A DNA stretch of 64,000 bases from Pusillimonas sp. T2 (GCF_002236805.1 NZ_NIQA01000002.1:362783-426782), one strand, 5' to 3'; counted from the first letter of the stretch, positions 28,797 through 38,349 are shown. Notes: generated from the letters alone by a model not told the origin. Numbers and translations: made by a program.

Positions 28797-29247
28797 TCTT
28801 GATTTGATCCGCGATGCCATGGGCCATTTGCAACTGCGCCACGACGGTCAAACCTGTCGGGTATCGGCGGTTCGCAACTTCCCCATTACTGCCCCGGCCG
28901 AAGCCATTTCACTGGTCAGCCCCGAAGGTAAGGAGCTAGCGCAAGTGGCCAACCTGGAAGGTCTGGACGCGGCGACCCGCGCCCTGATTGAGTCGGACTT
29001 GACCCAGCGCGAGTTCACGCCAGCCATCTTGCGTATTGCGCGAATATCAAGCCGCGCGACACCCAGCACCTGGGACATCGAGACCGACCGCGGCCCCACT
29101 CGCCTGACCCTCAAAGGTGAAGAAGACATCCGACGCCTGAACGCGTCGACCCTGCTGATCACCGATAGCCATGGGGTGCAGTTCTTGTTGAAGTCGCTGT
29201 CATCCCTCGATCGGCATAGCCGCCGCCTGCTCGACCACTTCCTGTAA
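28780..29247 (+). CDS. cyanophycin-associated DUF1854 protein
   Basis: This 155-residue soluble protein contains VRNFPITAPAEAISLVSPEGKEL near 25, an EFTPAILRIARISS segment and a final HGVQFLLKSLSSLDRHSRRLLDHFL. These are the conserved features of DUF1854, a family confined mostly to cyanophycin loci. No catalytic motif or membrane segment is seen. Overlap with the transporter gene suggests coupled translation and possibly a physical partnership. Its function is undescribed as far as I know. Confidence 0.86.
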   Translation: MTTTTNLDLIRDAMGHLQLRHDGQTCRVSAVRNFPITAPAEAISLVSPEGKELAQVANLEGLDAATRALIESDLTQREFTPAILRIARISSRATPSTWDIETDRGPTRLTLKGEEDIRRLNASTLLITDSHGVQFLLKSLSSLDRHSRRLLDHFL

Positions 29248-29276
29248 AAAATCGGGCCGGCAATAACACCGGCCCG
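29246..29276 (-). terminator. intrinsic terminator of the chemoreceptor gene
   Basis: On the minus strand CGGGCCGG, an 8-nt loop and CCGGCCCG are followed by ATTTTTT. It ends the chemoreceptor transcript. The hairpin also lies directly after the DUF1854 stop and may act bidirectionally, although the plus strand lacks a U-tract. Confidence 0.75.
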
Positions 29277-29303
29277 GGGCATGCATTACACGACAGAGAC
29301 AGC

Positions 29304-30914
29304 TTACGCCGACAACGCCGGACGAGCGCGAGGCAAGGCCCGACGCCGTTCTTCGTCGACGACGACAATAGCGTCAAGATCAATCTTGAACGTAGCCACC
29401 AACTGAGCCAACGTACCCGCTTGCTCACGCATGCTGTCAGAAGCTGCGGAAGCCTCTTCAACCAGGGCCGCATTCTGTTGCGTCACTTGATCCATTTGAG
29501 CCACGGCGTCATTCACTTGGCTAATGCCGGTACTTTGCTCGTGACTGGACGACGAAATTTCGGCAATGATGTCAGCCACCCGCTTGATACTGTTGACGGT
29601 TTCTTCCATGCTGGTGCCGGCTTCAGCCACCAGGCGATTGCCCTCTTCGGTAATCGATACGGCCGAATCAATCAGACCTTTGATTTCCTTGGCGGCCTGC
29701 GCACTGCGCTGGGCCAACGAACGCACCTCGGCCGCCACCACGGCAAAGCCTTTGCCTTGCTCGCCGGCGCGGGCCGCTTCAACAGCGGCATTCAGCGCCA
29801 GAATATTGGTCTGAAAAGCAATGCCGTCGATCACACTGATGATGTCGACAATTTGCTTGGCTGATGCATTGATCGAGCCCATCACGCCCACCACCTGAGA
29901 CACCCGGTCGCCGCTTTGCTCGGCCACACGGGCGGCTGTGCCAGACAAACGATTGGCTTCATTGGCGTTATCGGCGTTCTGTTTCACCGTGGTAGTCAAC
30001 TCTTCCATCGTGGCGGCGGTTTCTGCCAGAGACGACGCCTGCTCTTCGGTGCGGGCCGACAAGTCAATGTTACCCGCAGCAACCTGGCCGGCCGCTGTGG
30101 CAATCGATTCAGCCCCCGATCGGACGTCGGCCACTACACCCAGCAAGTTGTCATTCATGCGCTTGAGCGCACGCAACAAGGTAGCGACCTCATCGTCACC
30201 ACGGATTTCGACATGACTGGTCAGATCGCGTTTGGCCACAGTTTCGGCAAAACCCACGGCACGGCGCAGCGGCACAACGATAGAGCGCGTAATGAAGAAC
30301 GCCAGCAAAATGCCCAGCACCACCGCACCGACACCCACCACGATAATCAAAACAATGCCGAACTCGTTGTCCCTGTTAAGACGTTCGCCATCCTTCTGAA
30401 TTTGGTTCTGCTGGTTGGCCTGCAAGGCATCAACGGCATTCATGTAGTGGTCGCGCAAAACGTCCATATCTTTCTGGAAGAATTGATTCGCTTCGTCGAA
30501 ACGCCCCTCTTGCTGAGCCTTCAGCGCCTTTGCACGGGCCTCGCGATATTCGGCGCGACGCTGCTGAGCGGCCTCGAAAAGGCGAATAGCCTCTTCATTC
30601 ACCAATGCTTTACGTAACTCGGCCTGAATCTCTTCAGAGCGTGCGGTCAGACTTTCAATCTCTTTGGTAAACGCCGTGTATTGATCAGGTTCAACAATCA
30701 AGGACAAGGCCGCAGTGCGGACCGTGTTCAACTCGATTATTCGGTTCCAGTCTCGCGTCAATCGCTCGTTATTTACACGAACATTAATAATGTTGTCAGC
30801 CGTTTCGGTAGCCGCCTGCATGCGCAACACCCCCACCACCGCTAAAACCGCAATCAACAAAAGCATCACCAGAAACGCCAGCGACAGCCGGGTTCCGATT
30901 TTTAACTTACTCAA
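29304..30914 (-). CDS. methyl-accepting chemotaxis protein
   Basis: This 536-residue transmembrane chemoreceptor has a first helix at about 9-31, a periplasmic four-helix-bundle (4HB_MCP) domain to about 190, a second helix ([21 protein letters not shown]), HAMP, and a cytoplasmic signalling domain whose hairpin tip reads [20 protein letters not shown]. The C-terminus ([14 protein letters not shown]) lacks the NWETF-type pentapeptide that tethers CheR and CheB, so it depends on other receptors or on non-tethered adaptation. The ligand is unknown. It is monocistronic with a strong terminator downstream. Confidence 0.92.
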   Translation of the reverse strand: MSKLKIGTRLSLAFLVMLLLIAVLAVVGVLRMQAATETADNIINVRVNNERLTRDWNRIIELNTVRTAALSLIVEPDQYTAFTKEIESLTARSEEIQAELRKALVNEEAIRLFEAAQQRRAEYREARAKALKAQQEGRFDEANQFFQKDMDVLRDHYMNAVDALQANQQNQIQKDGERLNRDNEFGIVLIIVVGVGAVVLGILLAFFITRSIVVPLRRAVGFAETVAKRDLTSHVEIRGDDEVATLLRALKRMNDNLLGVVADVRSGAESIATAAGQVAAGNIDLSARTEEQASSLAETAATMEELTTTVKQNADNANEANRLSGTAARVAEQSGDRVSQVVGVMGSINASAKQIVDIISVIDGIAFQTNILALNAAVEAARAGEQGKGFAVVAAEVRSLAQRSAQAAKEIKGLIDSAVSITEEGNRLVAEAGTSMEETVNSIKRVADIIAEISSSSHEQSTGISQVNDAVAQMDQVTQQNAALVEEASAASDSMREQAGTLAQLVATFKIDLDAIVVVDEERRRALPRARPALSA

Positions 30915-31036
30915 TTTATTTCTCCGTGGCGCGCGCCGGCGCCGGTGACAGTACGTGTCGTAAACTATGACGTAACTTTGGGGTAACGGCAGAAATGCGC
31001 CGAAATTTAGATTTTTTTACAAATGAATCGGCTATA

Positions 31037-31060
31037 CGGCCTAGGTAAAAACCTAGGCCG
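31037..31060. promoter_or_regulatory. perfect palindrome with CCTAGGTAAAAACC core, copy 2
   Basis: CGGCCTAGGT, AAAA and ACCTAGGCCG form a 10-bp perfect inverted repeat in the gap between the divergent chemoreceptor and thioesterase genes, 45 nt before the thioesterase ATG. It may be a regulator site or a leader hairpin. The inner 14 nt recurs at 19583. Confidence 0.45.
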
Positions 31061-31104
31061 CACGACTAGCCAGCCCTACTTATTTTTGCAGCAAGGAAAA
31101 AATC

Positions 31105-31584
31105 ATGAGCCAGATGGCGGAACTGGGCACCCACCTGACAGGGCTGGAACAACTGAAAACCATGGCCGAACGAGACATTCGTTGCGGCCTAGGAGAAACA
31201 CTGGACATCAAGATGACCGAGGCTCATGATGGCCGAGTCGTTTTTGAAGGCACACCCGACGTGCACCTGTACAACCCCAATGCGGTCGTACACGGCGGTT
31301 TTATTGCCAGCATGCTTGATTTTGCATGCGGCTATGTTGCGCTAAGCAAAGTAGACCCGGGCTACACCATTGCCACAGTAGAAATCAAAATCTCGTATCA
31401 CCGCGCCGTAACCAAAGACACCGGCCCTATCAGAGCGATAGGATCGGTGGTGAGTGGCGGGCGACGGATGATTTTTACAGAAGCAAAATTGGTCGACGCC
31501 AATAACAAGTTGCTGGCGTCGGCCACATCCAGCGTCATGGTGTTACCTATTGTGCAAGAGCCCGCCACCGACAAAGCATCATGA
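31105..31584 (+). CDS. PaaI-type hotdog-fold thioesterase
   Basis: This 159-residue single-domain hotdog protein has the PaaI/YbgC-like core NPNAVVHGGFIASMLDFACGYV, where the HGG motif and following Asp are catalytic, and a VEIKISYHRAV strand. It would hydrolyse an acyl- or aryl-CoA. AAGGAAAAAATC precedes the ATG. It converges with the MFS gene, overlapping it by 6 nt at the stops. The substrate is not indicated by its neighbours. Confidence 0.85.
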   Translation: MSQMAELGTHLTGLEQLKTMAERDIRCGLGETLDIKMTEAHDGRVVFEGTPDVHLYNPNAVVHGGFIASMLDFACGYVALSKVDPGYTIATVEIKISYHRAVTKDTGPIRAIGSVVSGGRRMIFTEAKLVDANNKLLASATSSVMVLPIVQEPATDKAS

Positions 31585-32778
31585 GGCCGCGCGAGCCCGG
31601 CGCACAAACAGGGCCAACAGCGCAAACCCAACCATCGCTGCAGGCACCAATGAGCCGATATTCAACCAATACCACCCCTGTGTAGTCACCAGCGCGCCCG
31701 AACTAAACGACGAAAGCGCCATCACAATAAACACAGAAAAATTAATGGCCCCTTGCGCCTTATCGCGTTCTTCGGGCGTATGGGCGCGGGTGGCCAGGCT
31801 GGTCGACCCAGTGAACAGAAAGTTCCAGCCTACCCCCAGCAAGAACAATGACACCAGATAGTGCTCGAAGCTGACGCCGGACAATGCAATAAAAATACAT
31901 GCAAAGTTCAGCACAACGCCGGCCGCCATGATCTCGAGGGCGCCATAGCGCTTGATGAGCGCTCCGGTAAAGAAACCGGGGGCAAACATGCCAATAACAT
32001 GCCATTGCAATACCATGGCTGTGTCGGCAAACGCAAAACCGTCAACTGCCATGGCCAGCGGGGTCGCGGCCATTAACAGGTTCATGATGCCGTAGCCAAA
32101 CGCCGCTCCCAGCGCAGCAACAATAAAAATGGGCTGGCGAACAATTTCCGATAGTGCTCTCCCTGTTTCTTTGGGCGCCTGGGTGCGCTTGTCATCGGGG
32201 AAACGGATAAAGCGCATGAGCACCATGGCCAACACAGCCAAAACAGCCAGCGCCAGATACGCCCCCATAAAGGGGTATGCCGCCACATCTTTGGTGTAGC
32301 GTGCCAGATTGGGACCAATAATGGCGCCAATCAAGCCGCCCGCCAAAACCCAAGAAATCGCCTTGTCGCGCAGGGTCAAAGACACCACCTCGGCGGCTGC
32401 AAAACGGTACAACTGCCCATTAGCACTGTAGTAACCCGCAACCACCGTAGCCGCTACCAATAACCAGAACTGTTTGGTAAATACTGCCAGCGCACACAGC
32501 AAGGCCGACACCACGGCCACCAACAACCCAAGCTGAAACGACTTTTTTCGACCAAATCTGCTTTGCGTGCGCGCCACCGGCGCAGTCGACAAGGCGCCGC
32601 CGACCACGTACCCCATGATCGGCAAGGTCGCCATCCAGGGGACGGGTGTTAGGTCGAGCCCCACCAAACCATTAATGGCGATGAAGGTCACGTTATTGGT
32701 GAAAAAAAGGCCCTGGCAGATAATCAGCAGGACCAGGTCTTTGTTGAAAAGACGTGACGAAGAAGCTTGAGACGACAT
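31579..32778 (-). CDS. MFS transporter
   Basis: This 399-residue major facilitator protein has about 12 helices. SRFGRKKSFQLGLLVAVV corresponds to the loop 2-3 motif A, and a cytoplasmic loop sits near the middle (PDDKRTQAPKETG). The N-terminus has GLFFTNNVTFIAINGLVG. The substrate is unknown. The only close neighbour is the thioesterase on the opposite strand, so its partners are not apparent. Confidence 0.82.
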   Translation of the reverse strand: MSSQASSSRLFNKDLVLLIICQGLFFTNNVTFIAINGLVGLDLTPVPWMATLPIMGYVVGGALSTAPVARTQSRFGRKKSFQLGLLVAVVSALLCALAVFTKQFWLLVAATVVAGYYSANGQLYRFAAAEVVSLTLRDKAISWVLAGGLIGAIIGPNLARYTKDVAAYPFMGAYLALAVLAVLAMVLMRFIRFPDDKRTQAPKETGRALSEIVRQPIFIVAALGAAFGYGIMNLLMAATPLAMAVDGFAFADTAMVLQWHVIGMFAPGFFTGALIKRYGALEIMAAGVVLNFACIFIALSGVSFEHYLVSLFLLGVGWNFLFTGSTSLATRAHTPEERDKAQGAINFSVFIVMALSSFSSGALVTTQGWYWLNIGSLVPAAMVGFALLALFVRRARAAS

Positions 32779-32860
32779 GTAAACGCCAGAGTATGGCCGG
32801 GCGCATGGATACTGGCTCCAACGCCCGGCTTTGAGTTAAGCCCCTACAGGCTGAGTAAAA

Positions 32861-33577
32861 TTACAAGGCTTTAAGCTGGGCCTCAAGGCGGCCTTTAAGC
32901 GACGGGTCAAGCCTGAGTTGACGGGCCAGCTCATCGAGGTAGGCGCGCTCCATAAAGCTTTCTTCGTCGACCACCAGCAAACTGGCCAAATAAACCTCGG
33001 CGGCCATTTCGGGGGTGGTCGCCATGGACGCCACAGCCGCCGGATCGGCCGGCTTTTGCAGTTCGGCATCGAACCATGCGCGATCGGCCGGGCTACTAGC
33101 CACACGCAACACCTCGCCTTCAATCAGCTCACGCTCTTGCGGGCCGATATGACCGTCGGCCTTGGCGGCAGCAATCATGGCCGCCAGCACTACACGACTG
33201 TGTTGCTCGGCATCAGAGGCAGACCAGCCCAGGGCCGCAGGTGCCGCCGCTGCGGGCACAGCCCCATAACCTTGAGCAGGCGCGGGCTGCGCCGGCGCTT
33301 GCCCTGCAGGCGCCTGCTTTCCCGACTGCCAGTCTTGGTAGGCTTTTAACGCCACTGCCCCCAATGCTGCGGCCGCGCCATAAGTGGCCACCTTGCCACC
33401 CATTTTTCGGAATTTTTTATTACCCAGCAGCAAACCCAGCACACCGCCAGCCACGGCGCCACCGCCAAAGCCGCCCATGCCCTTGCTTTTGGCCATATCG
33501 CCCAACGCACCGCCAGCCGACTGACCCAGGCCTTGACCTGACTGCAACACCTGTTTCAATAAGTCTTGTACCGACAT
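32861..33577 (-). CDS. DUF533/YebE-like protein with TerB-like domain
   Basis: This 238-residue protein has a Gly/Ala-rich N-terminus (GGFGGGAVAGGVLGLLLGNKKFRKMGG) with one hydrophobic helix near 65-85, a Pro/Ala linker at about 88-115, and a C-terminal helical TerB-like domain (ASDAEQHSRVVLAAMIAAAKADGHIGPQERELIEG). This is the layout of the E. coli inner-membrane protein YebE family. Function is unknown; the acidic DGHI segment resembles the metal-binding part of TerB. It lies 13 nt before the porin stop on the same strand. Confidence 0.83.
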   Translation of the reverse strand: MSVQDLLKQVLQSGQGLGQSAGGALGDMAKSKGMGGFGGGAVAGGVLGLLLGNKKFRKMGGKVATYGAAAALGAVALKAYQDWQSGKQAPAGQAPAQPAPAQGYGAVPAAAAPAALGWSASDAEQHSRVVLAAMIAAAKADGHIGPQERELIEGEVLRVASSPADRAWFDAELQKPADPAAVASMATTPEMAAEVYLASLLVVDEESFMERAYLDELARQLRLDPSLKGRLEAQLKAL

Positions 33578-33589
33578 TGCACTACCTCT

Positions 33590-34696
33590 TTAAAAATCGT
33601 AGCGGGCGCCCACCAAAAACACACGGCCACCGTTAATGCCCGACACCGACTCGGCCAGACCGCCACGCTTGGCCGTAATAGCCGCCGTATTGCGTTCGTA
33701 ATAGATCTCGGCAAAAAGCTTCAACTGGTCGTTGTATTGATGATCGAACCCAAGGTGCACAATCGTATCACCGTAATCTTGCACATTGGCCAACATAGCC
33801 CGCACTGTATTAGCGCCAAATGTGTAAGCAGCCATGACATTCACCGCCTGGTTACCATCGCGCGAAAAACTACCCGGCGTTTGGTTGCCCGAATCAAACC
33901 ATTCGTATTTGGCCGCAAAATACCAGGGGCCTTCGGTGTGCGAGGCCGACAGGCCGTAAATACGATTGCGGCCAAATCCGGCCTGGCCGCGGTCGTCCAT
34001 GCCAGCCGAAATAAGGGTACCCGCAAATGGCGCATACGATGCAGTGACCTGAACCCGCCTATCGTCGATACGTGCCGCAGACCGTCGGTTGCCAGACGGC
34101 GCCGAATACGAGCCCGCAAACGAAAGACCGAGAATTTCGGGGCTGTAGTAGGACACGGTATCGGCCACCCGCGACGATGTATAGGTAGCAAACCCACTGT
34201 AATAGCTGTTGAACTGATCCAACGGCGCCGCAATGGCGTTGTAGTAAGGCATCCATTGCTGGCCGTACGTTAGCTTGCCCAGGCGCGTATCCAGACCAAC
34301 CTGGGCCAGTCGCAGACGCGCCCCCTTGTCGCGTCCCGCCCCACCTTGATCGTAAGGGTCCCGAAACCGCAGGTTGGCGGTATCAAACGGGACTTCGACC
34401 TGGCCAAACACCGCAAAATTTTCACTGAAGCGGTAGCCCGCCTTAACCCCCAAGCGGGAATACGCGTCGCGCAGTCCGACGTAGTCGTCCATAGCGCCTC
34501 GATCGTGAGGTCGAACCGCTTCAGCCTGCATACGCACCGACCCATAGACCTGCGCACTGGCACCCAACACGTCGGTTTGGGCGGCGGCCATCCCGGCGGT
34601 AAGGCTCAGCACCATGCAAACGGCCACAGCTGCCTTAGGGCGAGCCTGCTCATGGGCGTGACAAACCGCGCCATTATTAAAAAGTAGTCGGCTCAT
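33590..34696 (-). CDS. outer-membrane general porin (Burkholderia type)
   Basis: The 368-residue precursor has a long signal (KAAVAVCMVLSLTAGMAAAQ) preceded by about 20 extra residues. The mature part starts with SAQVYGSVRMQAEAV. YSRLGVKAGYRF, YGQQWMPYYNAI and alternating beta strands follow, and the C-terminus is GGRVFLVGARYDF with the terminal Phe used by the BAM machinery. These mark a 16-strand trimeric Porin_4-type protein. ATG 34696 follows AGGGGGAAAC and is preferred to an in-frame start 15 nt upstream. Diffusion specificity cannot be stated. Confidence 0.88.
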   Translation of the reverse strand: MSRLLFNNGAVCHAHEQARPKAAVAVCMVLSLTAGMAAAQTDVLGASAQVYGSVRMQAEAVRPHDRGAMDDYVGLRDAYSRLGVKAGYRFSENFAVFGQVEVPFDTANLRFRDPYDQGGAGRDKGARLRLAQVGLDTRLGKLTYGQQWMPYYNAIAAPLDQFNSYYSGFATYTSSRVADTVSYYSPEILGLSFAGSYSAPSGNRRSAARIDDRRVQVTASYAPFAGTLISAGMDDRGQAGFGRNRIYGLSASHTEGPWYFAAKYEWFDSGNQTPGSFSRDGNQAVNVMAAYTFGANTVRAMLANVQDYGDTIVHLGFDHQYNDQLKLFAEIYYERNTAAITAKRGGLAESVSGINGGRVFLVGARYDF

Positions 34697-34714
34697 GTTT
34701 CCCCCTGTCATCGC

Positions 34715-36235
34715 CTAAGGCTTGTCGGCCAGCGCGCGAAGACGGCGGCGAAGCTCACGCTCCTTGCGCTGCTCTTCACGCCACTCGGCCCGAATGGCAC
34801 GCCACAACGAATACACCGTCAGAACAATCACCACAGCAAACGGTAGTGCAAAAACGATAGTGGCCGTTTGTACCGCTTGCACGCCACCGGCCAGCAATAG
34901 GCTGGCTGCAATACCCGCAATCAGCAGCCCCCAAAGAATTTTTACCTGTGTGCTGGGGTCTTTAGTACCACCAGTGCTCATGATGCCCAACACCAAGGTC
35001 GCCGAGTCACCCGACGTGACGAAGAACACCAGAACCAAAATGGTCGCCACCACCGACATCAGCAGGCCAAAAGGCAGGGCCTCGAACATCGTAAACAAGG
35101 CAGTCGATACGTCAGCTTTAACCGCCTCGGCCAAAGGCACCGAAGCCCAGATCTCCATGTGCAAGGCCGTCCCCCCGAACACGGAGAACCACACGAAGCC
35201 CGCCAACGTAGGCGCAAATACAGTGCCCAGAATAAACTCGCGAATAGTTCGCCCCTTGGAAACCCGGGCAATAAACAGACCCACGAAAGGCGACCAGGAA
35301 ATCCACCACGCCCAGTAAAAGACTGTCCAGCCGCTGACCCAACCGCTCTCGCGAAACGGCGTCGTTCGCAGACTCATACGCACAAATTCGCTGGCGTAAG
35401 CGCCAAGCGTTGTGGTGAAAGTATCGATAATGGCTACAGTCGGCCCCAGCACGAACACTGCCAGCATGAGCAGCAAAGCCAGTACCAGGTTGATGTTGGA
35501 TAACCATTTAATGCCGCGCGACACGCCCGTCACTGCCGACGTCAGGAACAACACGGTGGTAACGGCAATGATGGCGACCTGAGTGCCCGCACTGATCTGC
35601 AAACCAAACACAGCATTAAGCCCGCTGTTGATTTGCAGCGCCCCGATGCCCAATGAAGCCGCCACACCAAAAGCGGTGGCAATCACTGCCAGCACGTTAA
35701 CCAAAGCCGACAACCGAGGCGCCCAAGACCAGGGCAAGGCGTCGGTCGCTGCACTAACCAAGGCCGGCTTACCTCGACGAAATGAGAAGAACGCAATGGC
35801 TAACGCAACCACGCTGTACACCGCCCAAGGATGCAAGCCCCAATGAAAGAAGCTGTAGCGCATGGCGGCATTGGCCGCTTCAGGCGTTTGTGGAGCAATA
35901 CCCGGCGGCGGCGCGCCATAGTGTGAAATGGGCTCGGCCACACCCCAGAAAACCAGGCCAATACCCATGCCGGCCGCAAAAAGCATAGCAAACCAACTCA
36001 CCAGAGAGAACTCTGGCTCGTCGTCTTCACTGCCAAGTTTCAGGTCGCCATAGCGACTGAACACCAGCACAGCGGCAACGACCACCAGGCCCAACACGAC
36101 CCATAAGTAAAGCCAGCCAAAGTTGACGCTTATGGTGCCAAGCAAATAATTGAATACGCTGCCTAACGAATCGGGCGCGACGACGCCCCAGACAACAAAA
36201 AGCAAAATCAAACCCGCCGAGAGCAGTAATTGCAT
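34715..36235 (-). CDS. BCCT family betaine/choline/carnitine-type transporter
   Basis: This 506-residue secondary transporter has 12 helices. It carries the BCCT signature FYWAWWISWSPFVGLFIARV, the glycine stretch FAAGMGIGLVFWGVAEP, and a charged C-terminal tail (EWREEQRKERELRRRLRAL) of the kind that senses osmotic state in some members. The substrate could be glycine betaine, choline, carnitine or a related compound; the Trp box is conserved but specificity is not readable. GGAG lies 7 nt before the ATG. It is upstream of the porin gene on the same strand with 18 nt between them. Confidence 0.88.
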   Translation of the reverse strand: MQLLLSAGLILLFVVWGVVAPDSLGSVFNYLLGTISVNFGWLYLWVVLGLVVVAAVLVFSRYGDLKLGSEDDEPEFSLVSWFAMLFAAGMGIGLVFWGVAEPISHYGAPPPGIAPQTPEAANAAMRYSFFHWGLHPWAVYSVVALAIAFFSFRRGKPALVSAATDALPWSWAPRLSALVNVLAVIATAFGVAASLGIGALQINSGLNAVFGLQISAGTQVAIIAVTTVLFLTSAVTGVSRGIKWLSNINLVLALLLMLAVFVLGPTVAIIDTFTTTLGAYASEFVRMSLRTTPFRESGWVSGWTVFYWAWWISWSPFVGLFIARVSKGRTIREFILGTVFAPTLAGFVWFSVFGGTALHMEIWASVPLAEAVKADVSTALFTMFEALPFGLLMSVVATILVLVFFVTSGDSATLVLGIMSTGGTKDPSTQVKILWGLLIAGIAASLLLAGGVQAVQTATIVFALPFAVVIVLTVYSLWRAIRAEWREEQRKERELRRRLRALADKP

Positions 36236-36326
36236 TTGGGGTCTCCGGTTTAAAACACCTGAGCATTTTACATTTTGAAGCAGAGGAAGCCGTCAAAGTT
36301 GGCCTGGGACAAGCCTGATCAAGGTT

Positions 36327-36959
36327 TCATGAGCTTGCTTCAGAGAGAAATAAAGCCTGAACCAGTTGGTCAACCAACTGATGCGCTTCGGCCAAATCGG
36401 CCTGCTTTCCTGTCACCAGCGCTTCGAGCAAACAGCGTCCCAACGTGCCGCCGAACAGCACGTCAGCCAACTGGTCGTCGGGCAGTTTGGTCCCGCGTTG
36501 AGACGCAGGAACTTGACGCACGGCCTCTATAAGTGACTGTCGCCCCGCCATGAAGGCCATTTCATAGAAAATGCCGCTGGCAACCCCCAAGCCGGCATTT
36601 TCGCTGATGGCCACGCGACACAAGCGTATGTGCCGCTCAGACAACACATGATCAGCCACCAGTTTTAAGCGCATTGCCAGCAATTGGACAGGATCTTCGC
36701 CATCTGCTTTTTCGATAGCATTTGCCCAGATATCTGATGCACTGACCAAGGCCGTCAACAAGGCTCGCTTGTCGGTAAAACATACGTAAAGCGATTTCTT
36801 CGACATGCCCGCCTCGGCGGCTATGTCGGCCATAGTGACGCGCTCATATCCACGCTCGCCGAATAGCCGTTCGGCCGCATCAAAAATAATCTTGATGCGC
36901 TCTTGTGTAGACATGACGGGTGGGCGCCCAAGGCGCGGTGAGGACACTTTCGAGGTCAT
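36327..36959 (-). CDS. TetR family transcriptional regulator
   Basis: This 210-residue repressor has an N-terminal helix-turn-helix (IIFDAAERLFGERGYERVTMADIAAEAGMSKKSLYVCF is the TetR_N domain) and a C-terminal ligand domain of the TetR_C_7 kind. It is divergent from a Bcr/CflA-type efflux gene, separated by 107 nt that contain a promoter with an embedded palindrome, so it most likely represses that pump. The ligand is unknown. Confidence 0.87.
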   Translation of the reverse strand: MTSKVSSPRLGRPPVMSTQERIKIIFDAAERLFGERGYERVTMADIAAEAGMSKKSLYVCFTDKRALLTALVSASDIWANAIEKADGEDPVQLLAMRLKLVADHVLSERHIRLCRVAISENAGLGVASGIFYEMAFMAGRQSLIEAVRQVPASQRGTKLPDDQLADVLFGGTLGRCLLEALVTGKQADLAEAHQLVDQLVQALFLSEASS

Positions 36960-36974
36960 TGTCTAAAACTGATC

Positions 36975-37004
36975 TTGACTTAGGAAACCCATTGGTTTCA
37001 TAAT
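36975..37004 (+). promoter_or_regulatory. efflux-gene promoter with embedded operator
   Basis: TTGACT (36975-36980) and CATAAT (36999-37004) are spaced 18 nt. Between and overlapping them GAAACC-CATT-GGTTTC (36984-36999) is a perfect inverted repeat. A bound repressor would block RNA polymerase directly, and the TetR gene next door is the natural candidate. Confidence 0.55.
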
Positions 37005-37066
37005 ATACACCCTTTTACTCTCGCAGAACTGGCAGGTATAGCAATCTTGTTACCGGCCAAGCCCAA

Positions 37067-38272
37067 ATGACACCATCACACGCCGACGCTCCTCGTCAAG
37101 GCATCTCACTTCCGATTATTCTAATTGCCCTGACGGCCATCGGCCCCCTGGGTATCGACATGTACTTGCCTGTCATTCCCGACATGGCCAAGGCATTAGA
37201 TACGACCGAAGGCGCCGTTCAGCTTAGCCTGATGACGTTCTTCATCGGCCTAATGCTGGGTCAATTGGCGTATGGCCCTCTTTCCGATAAATTCGGCCGT
37301 AAGCCCCTCATTTATCTGGGCCTGGGCATTTTCACACTCGGCTCGATCGGCTGCGCTTTAGCCGACAATATCGTGGCATTCCAATGGTTGCGCTTCGTTC
37401 AGGGCATTGGCGCTTCGATTGGCATGGTCATTGCCTTTGCGATTGCCAAAGACCTTTTCAAGGGCCAGGCACTGGGCAGCATGATGTCGCTGATATTGGC
37501 CGCGCTGGGTTTGTGCCCCATTCTTGCGCCCATGTTGGGCAACCTGGTTGCCCAACTGGACTCATGGCGTGCCATATTCTGGACACTCATGATGTATGGG
37601 CTAATACTAGGCGCAGGGGCGGCAATCTTGTTACCCGAAACGAGGGGCCATGCCGAACGCAAGGCCACCTTGGTTGGTCAGACACTTCAAAACTACAAAA
37701 AAATTCTGATCGATCGCGCGTTCCTGCCTTATGCCTTGGCATTATGCATTGCCCAAGCCGGCTTTTTTACCTATATCGCCGGGTCAGCCAGTGTATTCAT
37801 CAGTCAATTCAATTTTTCGCCCACACAGTTCAGCCTGTTGTTTGCGCTAAATGCGCTAGGTCTGGTCGCCGCGTCAATCAGCAACCCAAAGCTGCATGCA
37901 CGCTTCGGCCCTGTAGCAACCTACCGTTTTGCCAACACCACTTACTTTGGACTTATGGCCCTACTGCTGCTGTATCTGGCAGCCGGGGGGACGAACGTCA
38001 TTATCTTGTCGACAGGCCTGTTTTTCGCTTTGGCCATGATGGGGTTCATTATGCCAACAGGCAGTACGTTAGCCTTAATGGAACAACGGCAATTGGCCGG
38101 AACGGCATCTGCATTGCTAGGCGCCATGCAGTTCGGTGCGGGGGCCGTCATGACGGCGCTTTCAGGTGCGCTGGCCGGCTTGGGCGCAACCGGCATGGTG
38201 CTGTTAATGACAACCAGCAGCGTCGTTTCGGCCCTTATTTGCTGGACACTATTTCCCAAACGGCTTCGCTAG
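37067..38272 (+). CDS. Bcr/CflA family MFS drug efflux protein
   Basis: This 401-residue, 12-helix transporter has TAIGPLGIDMYLPVIPDMA at helix 1 (motif D1 of the drug:H+ antiporter family), GPLSDKFGRKPLIYLGLGIF as motif A, and LGLCPILAPMLGNLVAQLDSWRAIFW as motif C. These define the Bcr/CflA group that exports drugs such as bicyclomycin or sulfonamides. The divergent TetR gene should regulate it. ATG 37067 has only a weak ribosome site. Confidence 0.9.
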   Translation: MTPSHADAPRQGISLPIILIALTAIGPLGIDMYLPVIPDMAKALDTTEGAVQLSLMTFFIGLMLGQLAYGPLSDKFGRKPLIYLGLGIFTLGSIGCALADNIVAFQWLRFVQGIGASIGMVIAFAIAKDLFKGQALGSMMSLILAALGLCPILAPMLGNLVAQLDSWRAIFWTLMMYGLILGAGAAILLPETRGHAERKATLVGQTLQNYKKILIDRAFLPYALALCIAQAGFFTYIAGSASVFISQFNFSPTQFSLLFALNALGLVAASISNPKLHARFGPVATYRFANTTYFGLMALLLLYLAAGGTNVIILSTGLFFALAMMGFIMPTGSTLALMEQRQLAGTASALLGAMQFGAGAVMTALSGALAGLGATGMVLLMTTSSVVSALICWTLFPKRLR

Positions 38273-38292
38273 AAGCGCAACCCCATACGCGC

Positions 38293-38349
38293 TAAGCCAC
38301 GCCCGACAACGACGGCGCGCTAGACACAATGACGGCCTAACGTGGCTTA
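38293..38349. terminator. long-loop inverted repeat between convergent genes
   Basis: TAAGCCACG and CGTGGCTTA pair across a 39-nt loop; the right arm contains the SDR stop codon. It separates the efflux gene from the SDR gene. A terminator role is uncertain because there is no U-tract. Confidence 0.25.

Noticed and set aside
29916-30617. Plus-strand frame of 233 codons
   Set aside because: It is antisense to the chemoreceptor gene, with low-complexity His/Arg/Gln composition.
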